DNA from: Rhyzopertha dominica
Taxonomy: Eukaryota; Arthropoda; Insecta; Coleoptera; Bostrichidae
Length of the DNA stretch: 64,000 bases
Assembly: GCA_025024175.1 (NCBI GenBank)
Contig: QCXZ01000137.1
Span: forward strand, 60,662,911 to 60,726,910
Direction of reading: 5' to 3'
The position numbers and the translations under genes are program-made. Positions 25,825 to 36,668 of the stretch are shown here, piece after piece. The notes beneath the pieces were generated by a model. The model saw nothing but the letters and a program-made list of their open reading frames with translations. It ran no database searches and had not been told where the DNA came from. Within the stretch, counting starts at the first letter, position 1; each line of letters begins with the position of its first letter.

Positions 25825-26770
25825 GTGCGCTGCACTGCAGTGCTCTACAAAAAAAATTTCGTTTGTTGTCCTAAAGTTTATTTTATAATGTTTATGTTTG
25901 TTATGTGCAAAAATGAAAAAAAAATACCCTTTTTTCGAGTAAAGTTTGCTTTTGTGATAGTTATAATAATGATAATACTCATTTTCAAGTTTTTTATAAG
26001 AATTTTAATTAATTTTATTACATTCATAAATCCCGCGAGATAAAAATGGTGTATTCATATTCTCACAGGACCTCCAAATGGCACTCGAGTCATAAACAAC
26101 AATCAGGTGTTTCGTTACAAATGTAGAAAAAGATATTGTTTTTTGTCCTAAAGTTTATTTTATGATTTTCCTGTTTCTTATGTGCAAAAATGAAGAAAAA
26201 ATANCTTTATTTCGAATAAAGTTTGTCTTTGCACATTATGCTAGGGTTAATGAAACAATTTGTGAAACATCTGGATGAAAAGTTCTTGTATTTTTTAAAA
26301 AGTTTTTTGCTAAGTTGTCAGAAGCACAGATTAAAGCTGAAGTTTTTGTTGGTCAGCAAATTAAAAAACTTTTGCCAATCAACAATTTCCAAATTTGATT
26401 AATAAAGCCCAAAGAGCAAGTTGGGGCAGTTTTAAAGCAGTAGTCTCTGGATTTTTAGGAAATAACAAAGCTGAAAACTACCAACAACTGGCTGAAAATA
26501 TGTTAAAAGACTTCAAGTCCATGGGTTGTAAGGTGTCTTTAACACTGCAATGTTGCATGCTCATTAGGATAAATTAAAAAATAACACGGGGGCATATTCA
26601 GAATAGCAAGGAGAACGTTTACATCAAGATATTATGAATTTCGAACAACGTTATCAAGGCTAATACGATGAAAATATGATGGGTGACTATATTTGGGGTT
26701 TATTGAGAGAAAGTACTTATGAGCATACTTATGTGCACTTTTCAAATTATTTTCCACTTTGATAGCAAAA
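25825..26770 (+). pseudogene. Repeat-linked protein relic, right-arm copy
   Basis: Joined fragments in several frames read SEAQIKAEVFVGQQIKKLL, then FLGNNKAENYQQLAENMLKD, then QGERLHQDIMNFEQRYQG (26,607-26,660) and MMGDYIWGLLRES. From memory this block order (FLGN..A.NY..LV..LL, then GERxHQDI...RYQG) belongs to an uncharacterised protein family that recurs in repetitive DNA of insects; I do not know its function. Frameshifts and stops break it between the blocks. The N-terminal part is duplicated in tandem: a CPKVYF..F.MCKNE..IP.FR.KF block occurs at about 25,850-25,950 and again at about 26,150-26,235. Confidence 0.5.
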
Positions 26771-27987
26771 ATTAATGAAAATAATAGAGATATATATTTG
26801 TATAGTTTTATAATGAAAAATTAAATTTAGAGATTTAATAAAATATCGTTTAAACGTTCTTCTGTACACAAACTTTTTCATGGAATATATTTTTTTTTCG
26901 TTCAACTATGATCTAATCTAGCAAAATTTTATACCCTCATATCAATGTGAAATTTCGTGAGGGCTAGTGATTATAGGTGGAAGATTGCAAAATTTACGCT
27001 GTTGTCCACAAACTAGCGGCATTTCGTGACGATGTACAAGTTGTTTGGAATGAAATACCTCAGGGGGAAATCGGCCATCTGACTCGGTCAATAACCACAG
27101 GGATTAATAAGTGCATACAGATCCGTCTGTTCTGTAATGCTTTACTTACTTAGCCCCAATAAGCATATACACCAAAGTTTGTTCAAACAGAACAATTATT
27201 AGTGTTCTTATTTATCTGTTAATCAGTCTAATATCATCAGGTCACACACATGCAAATATTAAAAGCTCTCGCTAGGACAGGATTGGCTTAATTGGAACAG
27301 TGCGAAATAAAAAGCCCAAAAGTTGGTGNGCAATTGCGGGGTTGNAATTCCGGCGTGCATACATTCACGTGTTCTCCGGCAACCGTTTAACCTGTATAAC
27401 AAGCGCCAGCAAGCAACGTGCGTGCATATCCACCCTGGAGCTAAATTAAAGCAGATATGTCGGCAGCAGAACCAGCAATTTATNCATTAAACAAAGCCAA
27501 TAACCAAATATTGACTTCACGTCTGCTAATCCTGATCCTGCATGCGTAATGATTTTCATAATCTAGGGAATTCATCGGTTTATAAACAACGTTAACAGAG
27601 AATATGTAAATCGTGTTAGTATGGGCGCATTCGTCGTGGTTGGCCGCAGATCAATTTGGAGAATGTAATGACGAATTCCCTGGACATATTATCAATATTC
27701 GAGTAGCTTTTGGTCCACTTTGCCCTTCTGTAATGTGATAAACGNATCAGGCTATCGCTAGCTACCTCGTTAATGTTACACAATCAGTGGCGGTTCGTAT
27801 CTTACATGGTCTATTCAAGAAAGTATCAGCAAATAGCAATTCTTCTGATTCGTGTGTTACTTACTGAATGTTTTCTTAATCATAATGAAATTAATCCTGG
27901 AAGTACTAAAGAGGTCTACAAAAAATATAAGGTCGGTTAAGGCAAATAACTTTAAATTCAGTTTTAAGAGTCTTTGAACATCGCATA

Positions 27988-28130
27988 TATTTAATTCTTT
28001 TTGTATTTGCCTTCAGCATGTCGCTTTAGGACATTTTTAGTTGTTTGTATAAGTGTGTAAACTGGTGACGGTCTCTGCGTAAGACCGAAACATGTCATTG
28101 TAAATTTTGTTAATCTATAATGTGCACTTG

Positions 28131-28174
<44 letters not shown>
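27988..28174 (+). repeat. Third partial copy of the palindrome arm plus (TA)20
   Basis: From 27,988 the sequence matches the left-arm interior starting near 24,866 with no mismatch that I can see, in direct orientation, up to the TA tract. The right arm ends at 27,991, so the junction shows a 4-bp ATTT overlap (microhomology). The unit contains CTGGTGACGGTCT...AGACCGAAAC, the stem-and-GAAAC motif found near PLE termini. The TA tract (28,135-28,174) is the insertion site of the next element. Confidence 0.85.
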
Positions 28175-28177
<3 letters not shown>

Positions 28178-28559
28178 TAGAGTGCAAAAGAACCGGACAC
28201 CGAGTGAATTTTTTTTTGAACGTCGATAACTCGTGAATGAAGTTATTAATTGACACGGAGATTTTTACTGTTTGATTCTCATTTTCTTATTGACATTTCC
28301 AATAAATATCGTTGAGATTGTTTCAGTCTATGAAAAGTTATGGTAACACGTTTCAATGCATATCAAAATCTAACCGTGCAAAAAAACCGGACACTTTCAC
28401 AAATTTAGTAAAACACAAAATTTATTTAAAGTACTACAAAATTCACACCTATCTGACACAACTATGGATTAATATTTAGTCGCAAAACTGTTTACGGCAA
28501 TCACAGCAGCACAATGGGGCAGCACAGAGTTGACCAAACTGATGATTTTCTTGAGCAGA

Positions 28560-29010
28560 ATTTGCTTCTGTTCCGCCTCCAGCGCTGCGATCAAGTCGTC
28601 CGCTTTCGTAAATTTTCAAACGCAGACGCGCTTATCAAGCTCTTGCCACAAGTGCTCGATCGGATTGAGGTCCGGCGACTGTGCTGAGCACTGCACATTG
28701 TTTTGGTGGCGTGCGGAAGTGCAAACTCTTCCAATATCTTCCGATATTGGTTGGCGTTCATCTTGCCGTCCACACGTCACAGCGGACCGACCAAGGCTGA
28801 AGCAGCCTGAAAGATACACTACAGCATAGTTCACACTCAGAAATTTTTAGGAAAGATTACCATCGAATCATTACGTTTCCACCACCATGCTTGATAGTGG
28901 AGACTTTATAACGGTGTTCGAAGCGTTTTCTGACCGGCCGGCGCCGTAACGAATGCCGTCCGAAGATACTAATTTAAATTTACTCACNTCCNACCACAAG
29001 ATTTTCGAAC
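28560..29010 (-). pseudogene. Tc1-type transposase C-terminal half, left arm
   Basis: Reading leftwards, fragments give IKHGGGNVMI, DGKMNANQYRKILEEF and AQSPDLNPIEHLWQELDKR. These are the Tc1/mariner catalytic-domain landmarks before and after the second catalytic Asp; the last block leads up to the third acidic residue. The block that should hold the second Asp (FQQDNAP) is deleted, and the frame shifts between LPHATK and AQSPDL. The same deletion is present in the right arm, so the deletion preceded the inverted duplication. Confidence 0.75.
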
Positions 29011-29019
29011 CNGTTCGAA

Positions 29020-29470
29020 TGGTCGACTTCTTGTGGTCGCATGAGAGTAAATTTAATTTGGTATTTTCGGGCGGCATTCGGTTCGCGCGCCGGCCGGACG
29101 GAAAATGCTTCGACCACCCTTATCAAGTCCCTCACTATCAAGCACGGTGGTAGAAACATAATGATTTGGGGGTAATCTTCTCTAGAAATTTCTGAAAATG
29201 TGAANTATGCTATAGTGTATTTTNCAGGCCGCTTCAGCTGTGACNTGGTCGGTCTGCTGAGGCGTGTGGACGGCAAGATGAACGCCAACCAATATCGGAA
29301 GATATTGGATAAGTTTGTACTTCCGCACGCCACCAAAAAAATGTGCTGTGCCCAGCACAGTCGCCGGACCTCAATCCGATCGAGTACTTGTGGCAAGAGC
29401 TTGAAAAGCGCGTCTGCGTTTGAAAATTTACGAAAGCGGACGACTTGATGGCAGCGCTGGAGGCGGAATA
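29020..29470 (+). pseudogene. Tc1-type transposase C-terminal half, right arm
   Basis: Reading rightwards, the fragments give ESKFNLVFSGGIRF (region of the first catalytic acid, here HES instead of DES), DGKMNANQYRKILDKF and, in another frame, the SPDLNPIE block. It has the same internal deletion as the left arm plus private substitutions and ambiguous bases. It is non-functional. Confidence 0.75.
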
Positions 29471-29864
29471 GAAGCAAATTCTGCTCAAGAAAATCATCAT
29501 TTTGGTCGACTCTGTGCTGCCCCGTTGTGCTGTTGTGATTGCCGTAAACAGTTTTGCGACTAAATATTAATTCATAGTTGTGTCAGATAGGTGTTAATTT
29601 TGTGGTTCTTTAAATAAATTTTATGTTGTACTAAATTTGTGGAAGTGTCCGGTTTTTTGCACGATTAGATTTTGATATGCATTGAAACGTGATACCATAG
29701 CTTTTCATACAGTGAAACAATCTCAAAGATACTTATTGAAATGTTAACAAGAAAATGAGAATCAAACAGCAAAAAACCCGGTGTCAATTGGTAACTTCAT
29801 GCACGAGTTATCCGACGTTCAAAAAAATTTCACTCAGTGTCCGATTTTTTTGCACGCTATTGTA

Positions 29865-31107
29865 TGTTTGTAATGTTATTCGACCGTTGTAATTTCAGAC
29901 TGACAGTCACTAAATGGCTAAAAGCGAGCTTTGCTATTAAATTAAAGGTTAAAGACTATTTGACACCAACATATTTCACTTTGAGACGATGGATCATAGT
30001 ACTTACTTCTTTAGACACAAAACAAATTCTAACCAGTAAAAGAAACTCTTAGCTATAATAGGCTGCATTATTGTGATAACCTGATAACTAACAAAGAAAC
30101 CTATCGACAGCGCCTCCTTATTCTTGAGCACTACTATACGCTTAAGTTTAAAGGTTTATGTTTTCCAGCCACTTATTTCAATATAAGTGCTTGCGAAAAC
30201 TGACGAATCATTTTTAAATGATGGTTAAAAAAAGTTGTTTTAAGTTTAATGCAAAAGCTAAAGGAGAAAAAGGCAGATGCATAAAAATGGGAATCGACGA
30301 ACTTGGAAACCTCTTTCGACAGAAATATAAATTTGACTTCTAACCCTGACCTTCGTCGTTAGTAACGACCGCTGAAAGAATGTAAGTTTTTAATATGCAA
30401 AGTGCGCCCGACTAGTGCAACCATCACTTGAGGGCACTCTATTTTTCCGGTAGTTTTCCTGAAAGTATGCGAAGCCGACACGGGACTTTTCTTAATCTAA
30501 TGAATATTAGATGAGCGCCAAGAGCCGAGGTCAGGAGGGCGAGAATGCTAATGCAATTACCAAGATTCACTCTATCACGCGTTACGTAAAAAAACCTTTA
30601 TACATAAAAGTTTAATAAAGGGAGCACGGCCATATAAATGATGTTTATTGTACCGACGTTTAGGGTAATTGATGAAAAGTGGGAAGTTGGGGACTAAGGG
30701 AGCAATAAAAACAGGGCTAGCTAGGTTTTTAAGAAGCCGAAAATTTGTAAAGGTCTAATGTAGGTTTTAGCAGTTTATGGTGGTTTAATGATAATGTCCT
30801 TTCCCTTTTGATATGAAATTAGGATCCTCAAATTTTTGCTTGTAGCACAATGGACTTCTCATGGGTTGTGGGTCGCAGTGCAATCAAGGAACGAGACTTG
30901 TAGAAAATTTATATGGAAAATGTTAATTTATTATTATATATTTACCTGAAACACAACCATACTTGTCCGTTTGACATACAACCCGCAATAGCATAAGCGA
31001 AGCTGTGGATGCATCCGATACATGGCAATACAAAAAAAATAACCATGAACGCAAAGAATACTCCAATATACCCTAGGTTTCATAGGCGTATTTCGTATGA
31101 GAACTTG
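29865..31107. other. Unassigned stretch
   Basis: Nothing recognised. Confidence 0.4.
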
Positions 31108-31113
31108 CTGACA

Positions 31114-31272
31114 GTTATTATTATGCCAGGGTAAAACAACTACCTAAATATTATCTTGTTTATATTGATTGTATTTGTCATTAAGATTTGAATTGTACGA
31201 ATCAGTTTTGCAATATATGTATAAATACTGTTAATTACCTGCTATTTAATTAGTTTTGGGCAGTATATTACA
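31114..31272 (+). repeat. 5' LTR
   Basis: Direct repeat of 36,669-36,830, ending ...GGGCAGTATATTACA. It contains a TATA-like TATAAATA at 31,220-31,227, a plausible start for the element's transcript. Its first ~20 bp are diverged relative to the 3' LTR. A primer-binding-site candidate, TGGCGACGAGG (31,276-31,286), follows three bases later. Confidence 0.85.
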
Positions 31273-31415
31273 AATTGGCGACGAGGAAAATAATAACCAA
31301 GAACAGAAGTTACATTTATTTTGTTTAAAAGAAGTTTTACCACTGCTGTGACAAGTAACGGACATTCATTCCAAAAGTGCAAATTTCAAAATCGTTAAAG
31401 AATCTGTTGTCATAA

Positions 31416-33340
31416 ATGGGTCAATTTGTCAAATAAATGGATTTAAAGCAGGTGATGACTGGGAGATTTTTGCTGAAAGATTAGAACAGCATTTTAAAGC
31501 GAATGCGGTGTCGGAAGAACAGAGAACTGCTGTTTTATTACCAATAATTGATGAAGACGTTTACAAAGTTATCAAAAATATATGTGATCCTGTCCTGCCA
31601 AAGCAAAAGTACACCGAATCAGTGGCGGCTCGTGACAAATTCTATTGGGTCGGCAGTGAAAACTTCGGTCCACTCTAGTTGGTCAATATTATTTATTTAT
31701 AAATTAGTAAATAATTTTGTATATACTCGTAGTTGTTGTTTATTACTTGCTACTTCTGTAAATTTTCATACCGCCACAAGTTAAAAAGATAGTTTATTTG
31801 GTAACAAATAGCCTAATCTGGCAAATAGCTTCATAATTTCAACGTTAAGCGTGCAACTGTACTGCACCGGAGAGGAGAAGCCGATATATGTCGAGCCCAA
31901 TCCGAAGATGTATTCGGAAGTCCGGCAGACAGCATTAAGCGATTATATGGGTATTGGCGCTTACTTATTTTGTTATTTTCTTTTTGTGTGAAATTCTTCA
32001 ATGATTTCAGATTGATTAAATTTATAACATGTATTTAATACATTATGTTAAATGTTTGAAGGTATCTGCTTAAATTGTTTATTTAAGAGGATAGCTCTTA
32101 CAATAATCTTGGGAAAATTAAAAATTTCGCAGAACATTCGGGTAGTTTTTCGTGATTTCAGTATTAAACTATATATATAATTGTTGTTCAATGTACATGT
32201 CAAAATTAATTTTCGGAATCCGACGATTATGAATGCCGGGCTTCCTTTATTAACTTCAATAAAAACATATATACGTAAAATTAAATTATGATTATAAGAA
32301 AAACTGTAAGCATGTAAAGGGTGTCAATCAAATAATTTGTAATACTCAGTAGAAAACAGAACTATAATTGGTTGATTAAAAAAAAACTTGAAATAATTGA
32401 AATAAATGATGAAGTCCGTTTTAACGTTTTATGCTGTCTACCGGACCCAAGCATTGCAGAGTCTCGATTTTCGCCTTAGGATTTAATATGCGCACAGAGT
32501 TGCGTCTTTGTTCAGCTCATAGGAAAACGATGCTGTTGCTTCCTTATACGATGCGGTCTGCCGACCCAGCGCTTGGATCACGGGCTTGGATNACAAACAC
32601 ATACACGGCCCAGCCACGGTTGCCGAGTAGCGTAAATTTTTCGGGATAACCCGTGAAAATGTGATTTTGGCTAATTATTAATTTGATGGTAATGTAAAAA
32701 AATACGCTCCAACTGTTTCAAGATATCTGAACATAATAAAACAAAATATACATGAAAATACGAAAAAAAATAATTTCTTCGAGCAAAATTCTGGGTCGGC
32801 AGCGCCGACCCTGCTGACCCGGATGAGCCGCCACTGCACCGAACTCATAAAGCTGTTAAAATGCAGTACAAGCAGCATGTGAGTGTTTTCCGAAAGCGAA
32901 TTGCATTCGATAACTTGAAACAGACACAGGAAACAATGAGCGAATGGTACGTCAAAGTGAAGCAACTGGCAGCACCTTGCAAATTTGGAGCGTCATTATC
33001 TGAAAGAGTGAGATATAAATTCGTTACGGGCCTTAAAAGGAGTGCAATGGGAATAAATCGGATGCGGAGTTGTACGAGATTGCTGTGGCCAAAGAAGCAG
33101 CATTGTTGGAGATTGGAGGAGTAGCAGAGCTGTACAAGTTGCAGAAGCAAATCAAGACGCTGATTCAGGACAGAAATAAGAAGAAAGAAGTAATTAAGAG
33201 TATTGGAAAGCCAGAAGCAGCGGAAGGGAAGTTAGTAATAAGCCGAACCATAAATTTTCTGAATGTAAATACAAAAAAATTGCATGGAATTTCTGTAAAA
33301 AAGGGGGCATATAGCGGTAGCTTGAAAAGCTAGGAAAGAT
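31416..33340 (+). pseudogene. gag: Gypsy gag, interrupted by a hAT element
   Basis: The N-terminal part (31,430-31,619) reads GFKAGDDWEIFAERLEQHF, typical of Mag-lineage Gag. The frame is then cut by the hAT element and resumes at 32,837 with HVSVFRKRIAFDNLKQ, EWYVKVKQLAAPCKFG and LSERVRYKFVTGLK. Near 33,255-33,305 a degenerate zinc-knuckle region (ECKYKK, NFCKK) is visible, with His and Cys positions lost by a frameshift. Gag would form the particle that packages the RNA. It is dead through the insertion and at least two frameshifts. Confidence 0.8.
31620..32836. mobile_element. hAT-type element nested in gag, 1,217 bp
   Basis: Ends are CAGTGGCGGCTC and GAGCCGCCACTG. The flanking 8 bp are CACCGAAT (31,612-31,619) and CACCGAAC (32,837-32,844), a target duplication with one change. 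Subterminal GGGTCGGCAG blocks are also inverted. No transposase is readable; the longest inner frame (32,431-32,649) has no match that I know. It is a non-autonomous hAT element that landed in the gypsy gag after the retrotransposon inserted. Confidence 0.88.
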
Positions 33341-33376
33341 AACCATCATACGGATGAACTTACTGATTTTGTTGAA

Positions 33377-33767
33377 ATGCTTTATTTAAACAATGGTTAC
33401 AGGGTAGATCAAATCTTTCTGGGTGCAGAGATCAACGGTAGGACTATGCAGATGGGCACAGGTGCAGGACTTTCTTGTATTCCATTAGGTATGTGGAAGA
33501 AATATTTTCAAAATGTTCCATTATCAGAAACTACTGTCAAATTAAAGATATATGATGGCAAAAATCATTTATCCAGTGGGACAGGTAACTGTCAACATTT
33601 GTGTCAGAGGTGTCACAAAAATTTGTCAATTACTGGTTATAGAAAATGGTTGTAGGTTATTAATGGGTAGAGATTTGTTAGTTTTGTTTGGTATAGATGT
33701 ATCCAAACCATTTCAAATTAATAATATTAGTGGAGGACCTAAGTTAGATGTTACTCTCAGAATTTAA
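33377..33767 (+). pseudogene. Gypsy aspartic protease, active site changed
   Basis: The stretch GAEINGRTMQMGTGAGLSCI is where the retroviral-type protease has its DTGA motif; here the catalytic Asp is replaced by Gly (GTGA). After a frameshift near 33,550 the second landmark, LLMGRDLL, appears in another frame (33,655-33,682). This enzyme normally cuts the Gag-Pol polyprotein. Both the lost Asp and the frameshift make it inactive. Confidence 0.75.
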
Positions 33768-33789
33768 AGATTTATTTAAGGACCAGTTA

Positions 33790-34560
33790 GGTTGTTATAT
33801 AATGGATCAAAAATTTCCTTTGAAATTGAACCTAATGTAAAGTCCAAATTTTGCAAACCGCGACCTGTACCTTATGCGTACAAAGAGGCAGTTTACAAAG
33901 AATTGAATAGGTGAATAAATGAAAAAGTAATAGAAAAGGTGGACACAGCTGAATGGGGTACACCTTTGGTAATTGCATTGAAATCAAATGGAAAAGATAT
34001 AAGACTTTGTGCTAACTATAAAATTACAATAAATAAATATTTAAAAAATGTTAACCATCCTTTACCTCGCATTGAGGGAATATTTTCAGCATTACAAGAG
34101 GGAAAACATTTTAGTAAGCTGGATTTTAAAAATGCTTATAATCAGTTAGAGGTTGATGACAAAACAGGTTTGCTATTAGCTTGGAGTACCGACCAAGGAA
34201 TTTTTAAAATAAAAAGGTTACCATTTGGCACAAAGCCAGCATGTTCGATTTTTCAGTTAATAGTTGAAAAGGTATTAGTAGGAATATCAGGAGTAGTAAA
34301 TTTTTTAGATGACATTGTCGTCACTGGAAGAAACGAGGAAGAACATTTTCGAAATTTAAAAATGGTTTTTGAACGGTTATTTAAATTTGGTTTTAGGTTA
34401 AACAAAGAGAAGTGTATTTTTTTTCAAGATAGCATTAAATATTTAGGACACATCATTTCATCGAAAGGGTTAGAATAGGATTTAGATACAGTATCGGGAA
34501 TTATAAAACGCACTCAGCCTAAAAATGTAACACAAATAAAAGCTTTTTGTGGTATGGTAA
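33790..34560 (+). pseudogene. pol: Gypsy reverse transcriptase
   Basis: The main open part (33,939-34,478, 179 codons) has the RT motifs in order: WGTPLV, FSKLDFKNAYNQL with the first catalytic Asp at residue 62, RLPFGTKPA, and FLDDIVVTG with the Asp pair at 124-125. Thumb-like sequence continues after a stop at 34,477 (QIKAFCGMVNYYSKFIPNI). Upstream palm sequence lies in the same frame before a stop near 33,912. The catalytic residues are intact but stops on either side prevent a full product. It would copy the element's RNA into DNA. Confidence 0.9.
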
Positions 34561-34620
34561 ATTATTATTCCAAATTTATTCCAAATATATCAGCTTTATT
34601 AAAACCTTTATACAAGTTAT

Positions 34621-35237
34621 GTGAAAAAAAATGTTAAACTTAAATGGACGGAAGAATGTGAAAATGCTTTTAATGCGGTTAAAAAGGAATTAACGTCAAA
34701 TAGAGTTTTACCACATTATAACCCTAGTAAAGATTTGAGGTTAACTTGTGACGCATCTTATTATGGTATTGGTGCATGTTTGTCTCATATAGAAGCAGAT
34801 GGAAGAGAAAAGCCTATTTGTTATGTTTCTCGATTGTTAAATCGATCAGAACGGAACTATTCTGTAACCCAAAAAGAAGGGTTAAGTGTAGTTTGGGCAG
34901 TTCAAAAATTGTATCAATTTTTAGCAGGTAGACATTTTGAAATCATGTCAGATCACAAGCCATTAGAAGTAATTTACGGACAAGTTTGCCAACAATGACG
35001 GTAGGTCGAATTCAGAGATGGTCATTGTTCTTATCGAATTTTGATTATACTTTCAAGTATATTAAAAGTCAAGAAAATATTCGTGCTGATGCATTATTGC
35101 GATTGCCTGTGAACGAAACAGTTACTGAAAATGTTGATTTAGATGATTTGCTTTTTGTAGAAAATTCAAAAGTTGTTGACGTCAGTAAGATTTGTTCAGA
35201 GACACGGAAAGATGTAATTTTAGGTAAAATAAGATAA
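34621..35237 (+). pseudogene. pol: Gypsy RNase H and linker
   Basis: The RNase H core shows LTCDASYYGIGACL (Asp at residue 44), NYSVTQKEGLSVVWAV (Glu at 86) and MSDHKPLEV (Asp at 111). A one-base change in a run of eight A near 34,630 separates it from the RT frame, and another shift near 34,990 separates it from the linker (RIQRWSLFLSNFDYTFKYI). The linker is broken at 35,228 by the hairpin retroelement. RNase H removes the RNA template after first-strand synthesis. Confidence 0.88.
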
Positions 35238-35554
35238 TATTTTGTCGGATAGATCGCTGTCTCTTGAAAAACACTGACAAAAAATTAATAGTCTGACGTT
35301 ACAGTTACACCTGTAATCTTTGTCAAAGACGAAGAACCTCAAAATTTGCCTGACACAAGTTCAAACAAATTTTTGAAATTTTGTTTGAACTTGTGTCAGG
35401 CAAATTTTGAGGTTCTTCGTCTTTGACAAAGATTACAGGTGTAATTGAAACGTCAGACTATTAATTTTTTGTCAGTGTTTTTCAAGAGACAGCGATCTAT
35501 CCGACAAAATATTATCTTATTATATTATGGACGCTGAAAGCATTCACCCTCGTA
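35229..35554 (+). mobile_element. Hairpin retroelement, copy 2, nested in pol
   Basis: Nearly identical to the copy at 18.5 kb: the same start ATAAGATAATATTTTGTCGG, a ~290-bp hairpin, and a single-copy tail GGACGCTGAAAGCATTCACC ending CTCGTA. It is flanked by the 14-bp duplication TAATTTTAGGTAAA (35,215-35,228 and 35,555-35,568). Deleting it and one duplication restores the linker between RNase H and integrase, so it inserted after the gypsy element. The hairpin tip differs from copy 1 by a few bases. Confidence 0.9.
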
Positions 35555-36640
35555 TAATTTTAGGTAAAGTTTATAATCTCATTAGATATGGTTTTGATGA
35601 AGAGTTAGATAATGAAAGCTTAAAACCATTTGCAGTTCGAAAGGATGAGTTAGCTATTGATAAAGGAATTATTATGTGGGTATACAGAGTTGTGATACCC
35701 ATGAGTTTAACACAAAATCTTTTGAAGGAATTACATTCAAACCACGAAGGGAGTGTAAAAATGAAAACACTGGCTAGGTCGTACTTTTGGTGGCCTTCTA
35801 TCGACCAAGATATCGAGAAATGGGTAAAAAGTTGCGACATTTGTATGAAACAGAGACCAGATCCTCCAAAACCTATTAGCAGCTCGTGGAAACAAGCAAC
35901 TAGGTGTATGAAAGAGTACACTGTGATTATTTAGGTCCTTTTTTTGGTAAAAATATCTTGGTAGTATTAGATGCATATTCAAAATGGTCTAAAGCATCTT
36001 TAGTAGGAAAAGTTAATTCGACAGAAACGGTAGAGAAACTTAGGAAAAGTTTCGCAAGATTTGGGTTTCCAGATGTAGTGGTTACTGATAATGGAACTCA
36101 ATTTACTTCCACAGAATTTACTGAATTTCTATGTAATAATGATATAAAATTCCTTACATCACCTGTGTGCCATCCGTCGAGCAATGGTCAAGCTGAAAAT
36201 TTAGTAAAAACTCTTAAAAATAGTTTGATGAAATCAATGACGCTAATAAAGGTGTGAGTTTTACTACACTATCGAATTGATTTTTATTTAGTTATCGAAA
36301 TCACATACACGCCTCTACTGGTGTCACACCTTTAAGTTTGATATTTAAATACAAACCAAATAGTAGATTTGATTTGTTGAGATATATCAATAAAGAGCAG
36401 TACTGTAAATTTAGGCAGGGAAATCGGTTTGTAACATTCCAGAAGGGAGGGGAAGTGTATTGCAGGGATTTTAGGAATCCAAATAAAAAAGGCTTGGGTA
36501 AAAGCGGTGACAGATGAAAAATTAGGTGTTTTTACATATTTTTGTAAACCTGTAAATGAGAATCTTATTTGGAAGCGACACATTGATAAAATTAATAAAT
36601 GTACAACTAGTTTGCAGCAACTTCAAGATAATAATCTCAG
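35555..36640 (+). pseudogene. pol: Gypsy integrase, two frames
   Basis: The zinc-binding region (ELHSNHEGSVKMKTLARSYF, then KSCDICMK) is in one frame up to about 35,934; the catalytic core follows in a shifted frame from about 35,904. The D-D-E triad is present: HCDYLGPF, TDNGTQF and GQAEN. The frame stops at 36,257; further C-terminal sequence (YCRDFRNPNKKG, then WKRHIDKIN in a third frame) can be traced to about 36,600. Integrase would insert the DNA copy. Catalytic residues survive but the gene is broken by frameshifts. Confidence 0.9.
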
Positions 36641-36654
36641 TAATTGAATTTAAT

Positions 36655-36664
36655 AAAGAGGGGG
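36655..36664 (+). other. Polypurine tract of the gypsy element
   Basis: AAAGAGGGGG just upstream of the 3' LTR is the expected primer for second-strand synthesis. Confidence 0.75.
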
Positions 36665-36668
36665 TAGT

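Larger units (their letters stand above)
28175..29862. mobile_element. Inverted-duplicated Tc1-type element, 1,688 bp
   Basis: The element lies between TA dinucleotides (28,173-28,174; 29,863-29,864). Outer termini are CAGTAGAGTGCAAAAG...CCGGACAC and the inverted match. About 200 bp inward a second copy, GTGCAAAAAAACCGGACAC, repeats the motif, an IR/DR layout typical of Tc1-like elements. Unlike a normal element, both halves carry the 3' half of the transposase gene, reading outwards from a centre near 29,014 (CGAAC..GTTCG). It is therefore a foldback derivative that cannot encode a full transposase. The arms differ at many sites, so it is much older than the big palindrome. Confidence 0.85.
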
